DNA of 64,000 bases, taken from NCBI RefSeq assembly GCF_035818675.1, contig NZ_JAYKZZ010000020.1, positions 62,001 to 126,000 of the forward strand. The letters are read 5' to 3'. Numbering within the stretch: position 1 is the first letter of the stretch; each line of letters begins with the position of its first letter. The notes below the pieces were generated by a model. That model had not been told where the DNA came from. It did not search any database and saw nothing but the letters and a program-made list of their open reading frames with translations. The stretch is from Parapedobacter flavus. GTDB lineage: Bacteria; Bacteroidota; Bacteroidia; Sphingobacteriales; Sphingobacteriaceae. Shown here one piece after another: positions 16,320-25,566 of this stretch. The translations under genes and the position numbers were made by a program.

Positions 16320-17311
16320 TGCGTTTATTGATAGACCACAGGTGGGACGCCGATACAGGGATCGGTAAGCTATACCGCGAGGTGATGGCGCGCATACCTG
16401 CCCATATTTCACCTGCGTTTGTTGAGAGCAGTATGCGATTGGGCAACCTGTTGACGCCACTGATGCTTGCGCGCCAGATTCGTCAGCATGATGCCGATGT
16501 GTTCTACAGTCCGTCGTTTATGCCGCCGCTTTATAGTCACATTCCCGTGGTATTTACCATCCATGACCTGATGCACCTGTTTTATTACACCAAGTGGCAC
16601 CGCCTGTATTACCAGCAGGTCATTGCACGCTTGGCGGCGAAGGCCGATCAGGTCATCACGGTCTCGCACTTCAGCAAGGGGCAACTGGTCGATTTGCTGG
16701 GCATCGATGAAGGGCTGATTACTGTGGTGTATAACGGCGTGGACGACCGTTACCGGACGAATAAAGAGGCCTACGAAAGTGATGTGCCTTATTTCCTGTA
16801 TGTGGGCAACCGGCGGGCGAACAAAAATATTCGAGCTATGCTGGAAGCTTTCGCCCACGCAGCTATTCCACAGGATTTCCAATTTTTCCTTACCGGGGCC
16901 AGAGATCGGGAAACGTTGGCCATCATTGAACGGCTTGGTATCGGTAAGCGGGTCCGGTTTTTGGGGCATGTGTCCGAAGAAAGGCTCCCTGCACTGTATC
17001 GCGGAGCACAGGCGACGCTATTCGTGTCGCTGATGGAAGGGTTTGGCCTGCCGGTTATCGAATCCATGGCGGCGGGTACACCGGTGCTCACGTCTACGGC
17101 CGGTCCGCTGCCCGAGGTAGCCGGTGATGCCGCTTTGTGTGTGGACCCCGGCGATGTGGCAGCCATCACCGGCGGTATAGAAGTGCTGGCCAACGATAGC
17201 AGCCGGCACCGGCTGCTTACCGAGGCCGGACTAAGCCGGGCAGCCCAATTTACGTGGGATAATACCGCAACCCGTACGTGGGAAGCGATAACGAATACAA
17301 AACGAAGATGA
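16319..17311 (+). CDS. GT4-family glycosyltransferase (mannosyltransferase-like)
   Basis: This 330-residue GT-B protein opens MRLLIDHRWDADTGIGKLYR, with DLMHLFYYTKWHRLYYQQVI resembling WbaZ/WbdB-like mannosyltransferases. The donor domain reads YFLYVGNRRANKNIRAMLEA, VRFLGHVSEERLPALY and E-x7-E (EGFGLPVIESMAAGTPVLTS). It acts in the cytosol on the lipid-linked oligosaccharide. The stop overlaps the ATG of the beta-helix lipoprotein gene. Confidence 0.92.
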   Translation: MRLLIDHRWDADTGIGKLYREVMARIPAHISPAFVESSMRLGNLLTPLMLARQIRQHDADVFYSPSFMPPLYSHIPVVFTIHDLMHLFYYTKWHRLYYQQVIARLAAKADQVITVSHFSKGQLVDLLGIDEGLITVVYNGVDDRYRTNKEAYESDVPYFLYVGNRRANKNIRAMLEAFAHAAIPQDFQFFLTGARDRETLAIIERLGIGKRVRFLGHVSEERLPALYRGAQATLFVSLMEGFGLPVIESMAAGTPVLTSTAGPLPEVAGDAALCVDPGDVAAITGGIEVLANDSSRHRLLTEAGLSRAAQFTWDNTATRTWEAITNTKRR

Positions 17312-18861
17312 AGGAACGGATGGATAGGCTATGTTTTGTTTGGCTGCTCGTGGTATCGATCACAGCATGTGGCGGAGAAACGCGTTCGCAAGCCGATTTA
17401 CCGACGCTCGGTACCGGTAAACGTATCAATGTAATGGACTATGGTGCTGTGGGCGACGGGAACAGGGATGACAGTGAGGCGATACAGCGTGCTGTGGATA
17501 GCGCCGGGGTGGGTGATACGGTGTATCTGCCCAAAGGGACCTATCTGGTCCGCTCCATCCGGCTGGTGTCTAATGTGCACGTCGTCGCCGACGGCCTATT
17601 GAAGCAATCGGCAGCACTGTCGGCGCCGTTCGCGGTCGAACAACAACATTCGCCGGCACCACTCTTCAGGGCACATCGCATATCAAATGTGTACCTCTCG
17701 GTACGCGCCGAAACGGTGAACGAAGCCATCTATGCGTCTCAATGCAGCAATATTACCGTGGCGGATAGCCACTTTGGAGGCGATTCGACCAATCGTCGGT
17801 CGTTCCCAGCGGTGCTGTGGTACGATTGCTCGGCATCGCGGGTGGTGGGAACTACCATCAGCCACTACGGCAGTGCAAGGCAATCCACCGAAACCTATCA
17901 TCCCGGCACTGCCATCCGCGTGCTGTCTAGCAGTGGGATAACGATTGCTAACAACCATCTCCATCACAACGGCGAAAATGGCGTTTTCATCCACGATAGC
18001 GAAGATGTGGAAATTGACGGCAACCATATACACCACAACGGGATGAGCGGTATTCAAGTAGCCTTCAATGCGGCCGAACGGGTGGCCAATTACCGCATCA
18101 CCAACAACCGCCTGGAACACAATGCGGCTGATGCCGTAGACATCAACAACCGGGCGCACGGCCAAGTGGTGGCTATCAACGCGCTCATTGCGGGCAATTA
18201 CAGCTACCAAAACGGCTCCGTAAATGGGAAATCCACACCCGACGGATCGGGTATAGGCACGTTGATCGGGGTGTCGGGGGTAACCCTGAGCGGCAACCGG
18301 GCATTTGGCAATAATCGACCGGCCCTTTACATAGAGGGATGCGGGGACATCACGGCCAACCGGAACGTGACGGATGGGGCGTTTGAACTTGTTGGCCGGT
18401 GGGAGCATATACGGATGGAAGGGAACACATTCCGTACCCTACGCCTACTAGCGAATGCCAGCGGAGCGCTATTGGATATCCGGCATGGCCAAATAGACCG
18501 TGTAATGCTACCAAATGGTATTCAAATCGATTCCCTGCGCCTCATGGAAAACGAAATTGCCAGCGGGCCCATCAATGTCAACATGGATGGGTACTTCAAG
18601 TTTGAAGGTAACCGCCTCACAAGCGGCCATGAATCAGGCGCATTGCTCCTTGTGAAAGTAGCGGGCGCCTCGCTGCTCGGTAATCACATTTTCAACACAA
18701 AGAACGCCGCCATCACGGTTCGGAAAACTGCTTTGGGTGTACGCATAGATAGCAATTTCGTGACCTCCGGCGGTACATGGATACATGATTTCCGGCCACC
18801 CGACATCAAAATCAACAAAAATAAGGTCCGTGAAAACGTCAACATGGCGGAGCAGCGATGA
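17308..18861 (+). CDS. Right-handed beta-helix lipoprotein (pectate-lyase/epimerase-like)
   Basis: Starting at the ATG that overlaps the previous stop (17308), the product has 517 residues. A lipoprotein signal ends at SITACGG. A Pec_lyase_3-like opening (VMDYGAVGDGNRDDSEAIQR) is followed by many parallel beta-helix turns with N-x-I-x-x-N patterns (ITIANNHLHHNGENGVFIHD, IDGNHIHHNGMSGIQVAFN). Such proteins inside polysaccharide loci can be lyases, C5-epimerases or trimming hydrolases. The catalytic residues cannot be assigned with confidence. It is probably periplasmic and membrane-anchored. Confidence 0.85.
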   Translation: MKERMDRLCFVWLLVVSITACGGETRSQADLPTLGTGKRINVMDYGAVGDGNRDDSEAIQRAVDSAGVGDTVYLPKGTYLVRSIRLVSNVHVVADGLLKQSAALSAPFAVEQQHSPAPLFRAHRISNVYLSVRAETVNEAIYASQCSNITVADSHFGGDSTNRRSFPAVLWYDCSASRVVGTTISHYGSARQSTETYHPGTAIRVLSSSGITIANNHLHHNGENGVFIHDSEDVEIDGNHIHHNGMSGIQVAFNAAERVANYRITNNRLEHNAADAVDINNRAHGQVVAINALIAGNYSYQNGSVNGKSTPDGSGIGTLIGVSGVTLSGNRAFGNNRPALYIEGCGDITANRNVTDGAFELVGRWEHIRMEGNTFRTLRLLANASGALLDIRHGQIDRVMLPNGIQIDSLRLMENEIASGPINVNMDGYFKFEGNRLTSGHESGALLLVKVAGASLLGNHIFNTKNAAITVRKTALGVRIDSNFVTSGGTWIHDFRPPDIKINKNKVRENVNMAEQR

Positions 18862-19766
18862 AGGTGAACCTGTATATACCGACGTTAAATGGCGGCCCGA
18901 GGTTTGTGGAGTTGCTGGGCATGCTAGCCCAACAGACCCATCCGGTACAGCGTTGTGTGGTGATCGATTCGGGTTCGACGGACGGTACTGTGGAAACTGC
19001 CCTTGCCCACGGTCATACGGTGATTGGCCTCGGTGGCAAGGCGTTCGACCATGGCGGCACGCGCCAACGGGCCATCGACGCCTACCCCGATGCCGATATC
19101 TATGGCTTGTTGACACAGGATGCTATTCCTGCCGATGCATCAGCGCTCGCCACTTTGATGCATGCATTTGATCACCCCGAAGTAGGGGTGGCCTACGGCA
19201 GGCAGCTGCCACGTAGCGGAGCTACGCTGCTGGAACGCCACGCCCGTTTGTTCAATTATCCGGCATATAGCCAACTGCGTACCCGCGCCGATGCACCGAC
19301 CTATGGTATCAAAACCATCTCCTGCTCCAATTCATTCGCGGCCTATCGTCGCGATGCACTCCAACAAGTAGGTGGTTTCCCACAGGGTACCATTATGGGC
19401 GAAGACGTAATTGTCGCCGGCCGGCTGCTACTGCGCCATTGGAAAATGGCCTATGTGGCGGACGCGCGCGTTTATCACTCGCATCACTACACCATCCGCG
19501 AGGAGTTTGAGCGGTACTTCGATATCGGTGTGTTCCATAGCGACAACCCCTGGATATTCGACACGTTTGGAAGGGCAGGTGGCGAAGGGTTACGCTACGT
19601 AAAATCAGAAGTAAGCTACATAGGTCGCCGGAATCCGTTGTTGCTCCCAACCGTTGGCTGTTCCATTCTGGCGAAAGGGTTGGGGTACCGATTGGGTCTT
19701 TCCTATCGTAATCTACCCCTTAAATTCCGCAAAGCGTTCTCCATGTATAAAGGGTATTGGTCGTAA
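18858..19766 (+). CDS. Family 2 glycosyltransferase (rhamnosyltransferase-like)
   Basis: This 302-residue GT-A protein reads VNLYIPTLNGGPRFVELLG, then VIDSGSTDGTVETALAHGH and HGGTRQRAIDAYPDADIYG with LLTQDAIPAD as the metal-binding region. The HGGTR(Q/N)...a motif is typical of WbbL/RfbF-like rhamnosyltransferases. It overlaps the beta-helix gene by 4 bases. The locus then has a 165-base gap before the priming transferase. Confidence 0.88.
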   Translation: MKVNLYIPTLNGGPRFVELLGMLAQQTHPVQRCVVIDSGSTDGTVETALAHGHTVIGLGGKAFDHGGTRQRAIDAYPDADIYGLLTQDAIPADASALATLMHAFDHPEVGVAYGRQLPRSGATLLERHARLFNYPAYSQLRTRADAPTYGIKTISCSNSFAAYRRDALQQVGGFPQGTIMGEDVIVAGRLLLRHWKMAYVADARVYHSHHYTIREEFERYFDIGVFHSDNPWIFDTFGRAGGEGLRYVKSEVSYIGRRNPLLLPTVGCSILAKGLGYRLGLSYRNLPLKFRKAFSMYKGYWS

Positions 19767-19931
19767 TTCCGTGGCCAGCTTATACCCTATTGTGTGGAAT
19801 TTTTCTACACGCGCCAGGGGCCCTCTCGACGCCTAAACCCGCTATATTATCCGCATGGAGCATAAATGGTGATTTTCACAGACTGGCACTTAATTCGTGT
19901 TAAACTACAAGTTATTAAGTGAAGAAGATCC

Positions 19932-20642
19932 ATGGGTAGAGAAAATCAAATACAGCAATTGACCTATAAAGTCGATAACCCGATATACGAGCTCATCAGC
20001 TATCCGGCCGTATTCCGTGTCGACCTTAACGCGATAAAAAGGAAGCTTTTGGTTTACCAAGAGACCATCGTGATTAAACGGATAGTCGACGTCGTATTCT
20101 CGTCGTTTGTGTTAACGCTTGGGTTGCCCATATACATGCTCTTGATGTTGATTACGAAGATTACATCACGAGGTCCTATATTTTTCAAGCAAGAGCGGGT
20201 CGGTCAAGGCGAGCAGCCCTTTTTTATCTATAAATTCCGCAGCATGCAGGTAGACGCTGAAAAGGCGGGGCCGCAATTGGCGTCGGACGATGATCCCCGG
20301 ATCACCAAGTGGGGTAAATTCATGCGGAAAACGCATCTCGATGAACTGCCTCAATTCTGGAACGTACTGAAGGGCGATATGGCCATTGTTGGTCCACGTC
20401 CCGAGCGTCGGCATTTCATCGAAGAGATCAAGGCGCACAAACGCGAATACATGCAGCTCTTCCGGCTCAAGCCCGGTATCACTTCCATTGGGCAGGTGTA
20501 TTATGGCTATGCGGAAAACGTATATCAGATGTGCGAACGGGTTGATTACGACCTGGATTACCTATCGAGTATGAGCCTGAGAACCGATGTCGGCATCATT
20601 ATGCAAACCGTGAAGGCGATGATCCAAGGGAAGGGGAAATAG
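19932..20642 (+). CDS. Priming undecaprenyl-phosphate sugar-1-phosphate transferase (small PGT)
   Basis: This 236-residue protein has one hydrophobic reentrant helix (FSSFVLTLGLPIYMLLMLI at about 55-73) preceded by KRIVD. The catalytic domain has GPIFFKQERVG, FxIYKFRSM, the Asp-Glu dyad in THLDELPQFWNVLKGDMAIVGPRP, and KPGIT. This is the bacterial-sugar-transferase fold (PglC/WcaJ C-terminal type). It starts repeat-unit assembly by moving a sugar-1-phosphate to undecaprenyl phosphate. The first 40 residues are an unusual soluble extension. It is the last recognisable gene of the locus. Confidence 0.92.
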   Translation: MGRENQIQQLTYKVDNPIYELISYPAVFRVDLNAIKRKLLVYQETIVIKRIVDVVFSSFVLTLGLPIYMLLMLITKITSRGPIFFKQERVGQGEQPFFIYKFRSMQVDAEKAGPQLASDDDPRITKWGKFMRKTHLDELPQFWNVLKGDMAIVGPRPERRHFIEEIKAHKREYMQLFRLKPGITSIGQVYYGYAENVYQMCERVDYDLDYLSSMSLRTDVGIIMQTVKAMIQGKGK

Positions 20643-20705
20643 CGGGGTTTGAAAAAATAATTAGTAGCCTAAGTAACAATCGGCGTATTTGGACGTCTTG
20701 ATAGA

Positions 20706-21947
20706 ATGAACCAAACGTCCGCGAGTGCACCATCGCTTACCCGCTACCAAGTCTTGGTAATCGTTATTTTAGCCGTCACTCAGTTTACGGTTGTCCTCGA
20801 TTTCATGATCATGTCGCCGCTGGGCGATATCTTGATGAAGTCCATGCACCTCATTCCGTCTGAATTCGGACTAGCGGTATCTGCCTATGCTTTTAGCGCT
20901 GGCTTTTCGGGATTCCTTACCGCCGGCTTTTCCGACAAATTCGACCGCAAGAAACTTTTGCTTTTCTTTTACGTGGGTTTCGTGTTCGGTACCGTGTTGT
21001 GCGGCATTGCACATACTTATTGGTTTTTAGTCGCAGCTCGGGTCATTACCGGGCTGTTCGGTGGGGTTATCGGATCCATCTCCATGGCCATCGTTGCCGA
21101 CCTGTTTGTGCTGCAGCAGCGTGGCCGTGTGCTGGGGTTCGTGCAGATGGCATTTGGCGCCAGCCAGGTGCTGGGCATTCCCATCGGTCTGTATATTGCT
21201 ACCAGCTGGGGCTGGGAAATGCCGTTCCTCATGGTCGCCGCACTGGGCGTGGCGATGATTGCCGTTATCGGTATCTACCTTCAGCCTATTAACGAGCACC
21301 TGCGTGTTAAAAGTGAAAAATCTGCCTTTACCCACCTTTGGCATACGCTAGCCCGCCGGGACTACCGGATTGGCTTCGCAGCGACCGCGCTGCTTTCGGT
21401 GGGCGGCTTTATGATGATGCCTTTCGGCAGCGCCTTTGCCATTAATAATCTCCACGTCACAGAGCATCAGTTGCCACTTCTGTTTATGGTGGCGGGGCTC
21501 GGCACCTTGGTCATCATGCCGTTTATCGGTCGCCTGAGCGATCGCGCAGATAAGTACAAGTTGTTTGTCATCGCTTCACTGTGGTTGATGGCGATGTGCA
21601 TCTGGTACACGAACCTGTCGGTGGTGCCGCTGTGGGTGGCCATCGCACTGAATGTCTTGCTGATGGCGGGCGTCACTAGCCGGATGATCCCTTCGTCGGC
21701 GTTGACAAGTGCTGTGCCCGAGCTGAAAGACCGGGGTGCATTCATGAGTGTCAATGCTTCGTTACAGCAGCTCGCCGGCGGTATAGCCGCCTTCCTGGCC
21801 GGAAAGATCGTCGTGCAGGAAACGAACTTTAGCCCCCTTGAACATTACGACACCGTGGGTTATGTGGTGGTGGCTTTTTCTATACTCGGTCTGTTTTTCA
21901 TGTACCGGGTGGATCAGTTGGTGAAAAGACAGCGTGTATCCCGCTAG
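20706..21947 (+). CDS. MFS transporter
   Basis: This 413-residue protein has about 12 hydrophobic helices, with the loop 2-3 motif GFSDKFDRKKLLLF and LQQRGRVLGFVQMAFGASQV in the first half; the second half repeats GRLSDRADKYK. It resembles drug/sugar exporters or permeases of the AraJ/Bcr type. It precedes the dehydratase and SDR genes on the same strand, so it may import the sugar or sugar acid they metabolise, but a separate promoter lies before the dehydratase. Confidence 0.88.
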   Translation: MNQTSASAPSLTRYQVLVIVILAVTQFTVVLDFMIMSPLGDILMKSMHLIPSEFGLAVSAYAFSAGFSGFLTAGFSDKFDRKKLLLFFYVGFVFGTVLCGIAHTYWFLVAARVITGLFGGVIGSISMAIVADLFVLQQRGRVLGFVQMAFGASQVLGIPIGLYIATSWGWEMPFLMVAALGVAMIAVIGIYLQPINEHLRVKSEKSAFTHLWHTLARRDYRIGFAATALLSVGGFMMMPFGSAFAINNLHVTEHQLPLLFMVAGLGTLVIMPFIGRLSDRADKYKLFVIASLWLMAMCIWYTNLSVVPLWVAIALNVLLMAGVTSRMIPSSALTSAVPELKDRGAFMSVNASLQQLAGGIAAFLAGKIVVQETNFSPLEHYDTVGYVVVAFSILGLFFMYRVDQLVKRQRVSR

Positions 21948-21956
21948 CAATCCCGC

Positions 21957-21986
21957 TTGACTCGTATGAAGTAAATGTTACCTTTG
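21957..21986 (+). promoter_or_regulatory. Promoter of the dehydratase-SDR operon
   Basis: TTG (21957-21959), a 19-nt spacer, and TACCTTTG (21979-21986), a near-consensus Bacteroidota promoter, lie about 45 bases before the ATG at 22032. Confidence 0.7.
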
Positions 21987-22031
21987 CTTATCAAGGCAAG
22001 CGTAAGTTAATCCTAGCCAATTGCCAATTTT

Positions 22032-23765
22032 ATGAGTGAGCAAACAGATACATCAATGAAAAAATTAAGGAGCTCGGATTGGTTCGGCCGTTCGGGTAAA
22101 GACGGGTTCATCTACCGCGCGTGGATGAAGAACCAAGGCATCCCTGCCGACATGTTCCGCGGTAAACCGGTCATCGGTATATGTAACACCTGGTCGGAGC
22201 TGACGCCATGCAACGCGCATTTCCGTGAGCTGGCCGAGTCGGTGAAGCGCGGCGTGTTGGAGGCCGGTGGTTTGCCGGTAGAGTTTCCGGTGATGTCGCT
22301 CGGCGAGACGCTGATGAAACCTACGGCGATGCTTTTCCGCAACCTGGCCAGCATGGATGTCGAGGAATCTATCCGGGCCAACCCGGTGGATGGCGTTATT
22401 CTGCTATGCGGATGCGACAAGACTACCCCATCGCTGGTCATGGGTGCGTGTAGCGTTGACCTGCCCACCATCGTGGTGTCGGGTGGGCCCATGCTGACGG
22501 GGAAGTACCGCGGCAAAAGTATCGGTACGAGCGACGTGTGGCGTTTTTCGGAGGATGCCCGGAAAGGGGCGATGAGTGAAGAAGAGCTGAACCTGGCAGA
22601 GGGGGGCATGTGCCGGAGTCGCGGGCATTGCGCGGTAATGGGCACCGCCTCTTCCATGGCGAGCATGGTGGAAGCATTGGGTATCAGCCTGCCGGGCAAT
22701 GCGGCCATACCCGCGGCGGATGCGAACCGTAAAGTGCTGGCGCAGCTCTCGGGCCGCCGCATCGTGGAAATGGTTTGGGAGGGAATGAAGCTGTCGGATA
22801 TCCTCACCCGTCCGGCATTCGAAAACGCCATCCGAACGAACGCAGCTATCGGCGGGTCGACGAACTTTGCCATCCACCTGATGGCCATCGCCGGCCGGAT
22901 AGGCGCGGAGCTGGAGCTTGAAGATTTCGACCGGTTCTCGCGCGATGTGCCCCTGGTGGCCAACCTGCAACCTTCTGGACAATATTTCATGGAAGACCTG
23001 TATTATGCGGGCGGACTGCCGGCCGTGATGCACGCCATCGAACGGTACCTCCATACCGATGCATTGACCGTGAACGGCAAGACCATGGGAGAGAACATTG
23101 TGGGCTGCGAAAGCTTGAATGCGACCGTTATCGCTACGGTCGACGAGCCCATCAACCCGATATCAGGCATGGTCGTGCTTCGGGGTAACTTATGCGAAAA
23201 TGGCGCTATCTTGAAGCCATCGGCGGCATCACCGGAACTGATGCAGCATACCGGTAAAGCGGTGGTGTTTGAGGATATCGAAGATTACAAACGCAAGATA
23301 GACGACCCCGAACTTGACGTGGATGCGACCTCGGTACTGGTGTTGAAAAACGTCGGACCGAAGGGATACCCCGGTATGCCCGAAGTGGGCAATATGGGTG
23401 TCCCGATGAAACTCTTGGAAAAGGGTGTTACGGACATGGTTCGCATCTCCGATGGCCGGATGAGCGGTACGGGTTTCGGTACGGTCGTATTGCATGTTTC
23501 GCCGGAGGCCGCTGCCGGAGGTACGTTGGCGCTGGTGGTAGATGGCGACCTGATCAGGCTGGATGTGGCCGGCAGGCGACTGGAACTGCTGGTCGACGAA
23601 GCGGAACTGGCCAAACGGCGGGAGCAGATGCAAATGGTTGCCAACCCGTTTCCGCGGGGCTATGCCAAATTGTATGTAGACCACGTGGAGCAGGCGCACC
23701 TCGGTGCCGACTTCGATTTCCTGAAGGGGGGCTCGGGGAGTGAGGTATCGCGCGATTCGCATTGA
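22032..23765 (+). CDS. IlvD/EDD-family sugar-acid dehydratase (L-arabinonate dehydratase-like)
   Basis: This 577-residue protein is full length for the family. Cysteine ligands of the iron-sulfur cluster appear in GICNTWSELTPCNAHFREL, LLCGCDKTTPSLVMGA and GGMCRSRGHCAVMGTASSM. The substrate-phosphate-site SDGRMSGT motif is near the C-terminus. The WSELTPCN sequence and the C-terminal end DFLKGG...DSH resemble sugar-acid (L-arabinonate/D-xylonate/D-galactonate) dehydratases rather than biosynthetic IlvD. It makes a 2-keto-3-deoxy acid. With the MFS and SDR neighbours it suggests non-phosphorylative sugar oxidation. The exact substrate is uncertain. Confidence 0.88.
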   Translation: MSEQTDTSMKKLRSSDWFGRSGKDGFIYRAWMKNQGIPADMFRGKPVIGICNTWSELTPCNAHFRELAESVKRGVLEAGGLPVEFPVMSLGETLMKPTAMLFRNLASMDVEESIRANPVDGVILLCGCDKTTPSLVMGACSVDLPTIVVSGGPMLTGKYRGKSIGTSDVWRFSEDARKGAMSEEELNLAEGGMCRSRGHCAVMGTASSMASMVEALGISLPGNAAIPAADANRKVLAQLSGRRIVEMVWEGMKLSDILTRPAFENAIRTNAAIGGSTNFAIHLMAIAGRIGAELELEDFDRFSRDVPLVANLQPSGQYFMEDLYYAGGLPAVMHAIERYLHTDALTVNGKTMGENIVGCESLNATVIATVDEPINPISGMVVLRGNLCENGAILKPSAASPELMQHTGKAVVFEDIEDYKRKIDDPELDVDATSVLVLKNVGPKGYPGMPEVGNMGVPMKLLEKGVTDMVRISDGRMSGTGFGTVVLHVSPEAAAGGTLALVVDGDLIRLDVAGRRLELLVDEAELAKRREQMQMVANPFPRGYAKLYVDHVEQAHLGADFDFLKGGSGSEVSRDSH

Positions 23766-23786
23766 TAAAAATAACAGAGACATTAA

Positions 23787-24560
23787 ATGGATAAAACGAC
23801 GATGGGTAGATTTGCTGGCAAAACAGCCGTCATAACGGGGGCCGGACAAGGTATCGGGTTTGAAATAGCGCGCCAGCTGGTATCGGAAGGGGCCAATGTG
23901 CTGCTGAATGACATCGATGAAGCCTTGGCGGAATCGGCGGTAGCACAGATCGGTAAGGAAGGGAAATGCCTGGCATGCCCGGGCGATTCGGGTGATCTCG
24001 CGTTCATCGACGGGATGGTGAAATGTGCGGTCGCTGAGACAGGCACATTGGATATCGTCATCGCCAACGCAGGGATTACGCTGTTCGGAGATTTCCTGCA
24101 GTACACGCCGGAGGCATTCCAGAAGGTAATGGCCGTGAATCTCGGGGGTACGTTTTTCCTTGCCCAAGCGGCGGCAAAAGAGCTGATCCGGCAGGGGCGT
24201 GGCGGCTCCATGCTGTTTACCTCATCGGTAACGGGGCACCAGGCCCATAAAAACCTGGCCGCTTACGGGATGTCAAAGGCGGCGTTGGAGATGCTTGCCA
24301 AGCACCTGGTACTCGAACTTTCGCCCCACGGTATCAACGTGAATGCAGTCGCTCCGGGCGCCACGCTTACGGAACGGACAGCGGAAGATGCCGAATATGC
24401 AGCAACCTGGTCGTCGATCACGCCGATGGGCAGGGCCGCCACACCGCGCGATATCGCATCGACAGCACTGTTTCTGGTCAGCGACACGGCACGGCACATT
24501 ACGGGGCAAACGGTGGTGGTAGATGGGGGATGGTCAACGGTCAGTCCTTCGCCGTATTGA
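23787..24560 (+). CDS. SDR-family oxidoreductase
   Basis: This 257-residue classical SDR has the Gly-rich TGAGQGIGFEIA, NDID after beta-2 (a possible NAD preference through the acidic residue), NAG, the catalytic YGMSK and the C-terminal GQTVVVDGGWSTV. The start may instead be the Met at 23802 (MGRFAGKTAVIT). It lies 21 bases downstream of the sugar-acid dehydratase, so it probably oxidises the parent sugar or reduces/oxidises the keto-deoxy product. The substrate is unknown. Confidence 0.88.
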   Translation: MDKTTMGRFAGKTAVITGAGQGIGFEIARQLVSEGANVLLNDIDEALAESAVAQIGKEGKCLACPGDSGDLAFIDGMVKCAVAETGTLDIVIANAGITLFGDFLQYTPEAFQKVMAVNLGGTFFLAQAAAKELIRQGRGGSMLFTSSVTGHQAHKNLAAYGMSKAALEMLAKHLVLELSPHGINVNAVAPGATLTERTAEDAEYAATWSSITPMGRAATPRDIASTALFLVSDTARHITGQTVVVDGGWSTVSPSPY

Positions 24561-24610
24561 AATTAGGTGTCTCGCTGCACCGACAACGAGCTGCTAGCAC
24601 TATGATGTCG

Positions 24611-24856
24611 TCAAATAGTTTCATTCTTCCATTTCTGATATTTTTCTTTCAAGCAATGTCCGCAAGGACGGAAACCGTTTTTCATTGCTTCCTTTTCCGA
24701 TAAAAAGAAAACTCTGTTTTCTCTTTTCATTTTCTTGCCCGAAGCACAAGACAAAGTTCCGTAAATTTTAAGTTTGCAATTTCCACCAAAACAAATTTCT
24801 TTTTGTTTGAGTTTGTAGTGCAAATCGCTGTCGGATATTTCGCTGTGTCTTATCAT
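24611..24856 (-). CDS. Stand-alone Ada-type metal-binding domain protein
   Basis: From the ATG at 24856 the product has 81 residues. Its second half resembles the N-terminal zinc domain of Ada: LKIYGTLSCASGKKMKRENR, then VFFLSEKEAMKNGFRPCGHC. Cys37, Cys65 and Cys68 match three of the Ada Cys4 ligands, while the fourth position is a Lys; Cys22, Cys27 or His67 could complete a site. It is the last gene of a four-gene AT-rich operon with an oxygenase and an AraC/OGT protein, so a role in alkylation sensing or repair is likely. It starts 2 bases after the oxygenase stop. Confidence 0.8.
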   Translation of the reverse strand: MIRHSEISDSDLHYKLKQKEICFGGNCKLKIYGTLSCASGKKMKRENRVFFLSEKEAMKNGFRPCGHCLKEKYQKWKNETI

Positions 24857-24858
24857 TA

Positions 24859-25566
24859 CTAACTTATGGCATCGTGAAAAATAATGCCCAAAGTATAGCG
24901 TTCTCCGCTGTGGATTTCGCTTACACCGTGCTTCATATTTATCCGGTAATAACCTTTTGTGCCTTTTTCGGGTTTGAAATTGGTTGTAAAAATCAGCATA
25001 TCGCCTTTTTTCGGTTTTAATACAATGGCTTTGGATTGTGCTCTTGGGATTTGTTGTGTCAATACAAATTCGCCACCTGTAAAATCTTGGTCGGGTTCGT
25101 TCAAAAACAAAACGGTCTGTATCGGAAAATAAACATCGCCATACAAATCCTGATGTAACGTATTGAAACCGCCTTTGCCGTATTTCAAAATCAGAACAGT
25201 AGCTTTTTGCTGTCCTTTTTGGTGGCATTGGTGCAACAATTGGTTGTGTTCTAACGGAAATTGCTTATCAATATTCAATGCCATAAACCAAGCGTTTGCA
25301 ATGGGTGCAAGGTGCGGATAAATGTTTGCTCTGATTTGCTGAATAATGTCGGGCAACGGATAATTGAAATACTTGTATTCGCCCAAACCAAAACGGTAGT
25401 GTTCCATTACTACCGTTTTTCTGTAAGCGTTTGGGTTATTGTATTCCGATTTCAGTATTTCGCATCGTTTGTCTGATAACAGGTTTGGAATAATGGCATA
25501 ACCGTTTGTGTGCATTGTTTCGGTTATGTTTTGCCAATCTGTATTTTGTAACTTCTGCTTTATCAT
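24859..25566 (-). CDS. 2-oxoglutarate/Fe(II)-dependent oxygenase
   Basis: This 235-residue protein has the double-stranded beta-helix iron motif His-x-Asp in NTLHQDLYGDVYFP (about 137-150), a distal His in MKHGVSEIHSGERYTLGIIF, and the 2-oxoglutarate-binding Arg in the same segment. GGEFVLTQQIPRAQSKAIVL and KGDMLIFTTN match prolyl-hydroxylase-like oxygenases found beside Ada genes. By neighbourhood it may act as an AlkB-like repair enzyme. It overlaps the SDR gene by 4 bases. Codon use is AT-rich like the rest of this segment. Confidence 0.85.
   Translation of the reverse strand: MIKQKLQNTDWQNITETMHTNGYAIIPNLLSDKRCEILKSEYNNPNAYRKTVVMEHYRFGLGEYKYFNYPLPDIIQQIRANIYPHLAPIANAWFMALNIDKQFPLEHNQLLHQCHQKGQQKATVLILKYGKGGFNTLHQDLYGDVYFPIQTVLFLNEPDQDFTGGEFVLTQQIPRAQSKAIVLKPKKGDMLIFTTNFKPEKGTKGYYRINMKHGVSEIHSGERYTLGIIFHDAIS

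Noticed and set aside
24611..25228. A 205-residue frame extending the Ada-like gene upstream
   Set aside because: Its first 124 residues are antisense or out-of-frame sequence of the dioxygenase gene; homology begins at the ATG at 24856.
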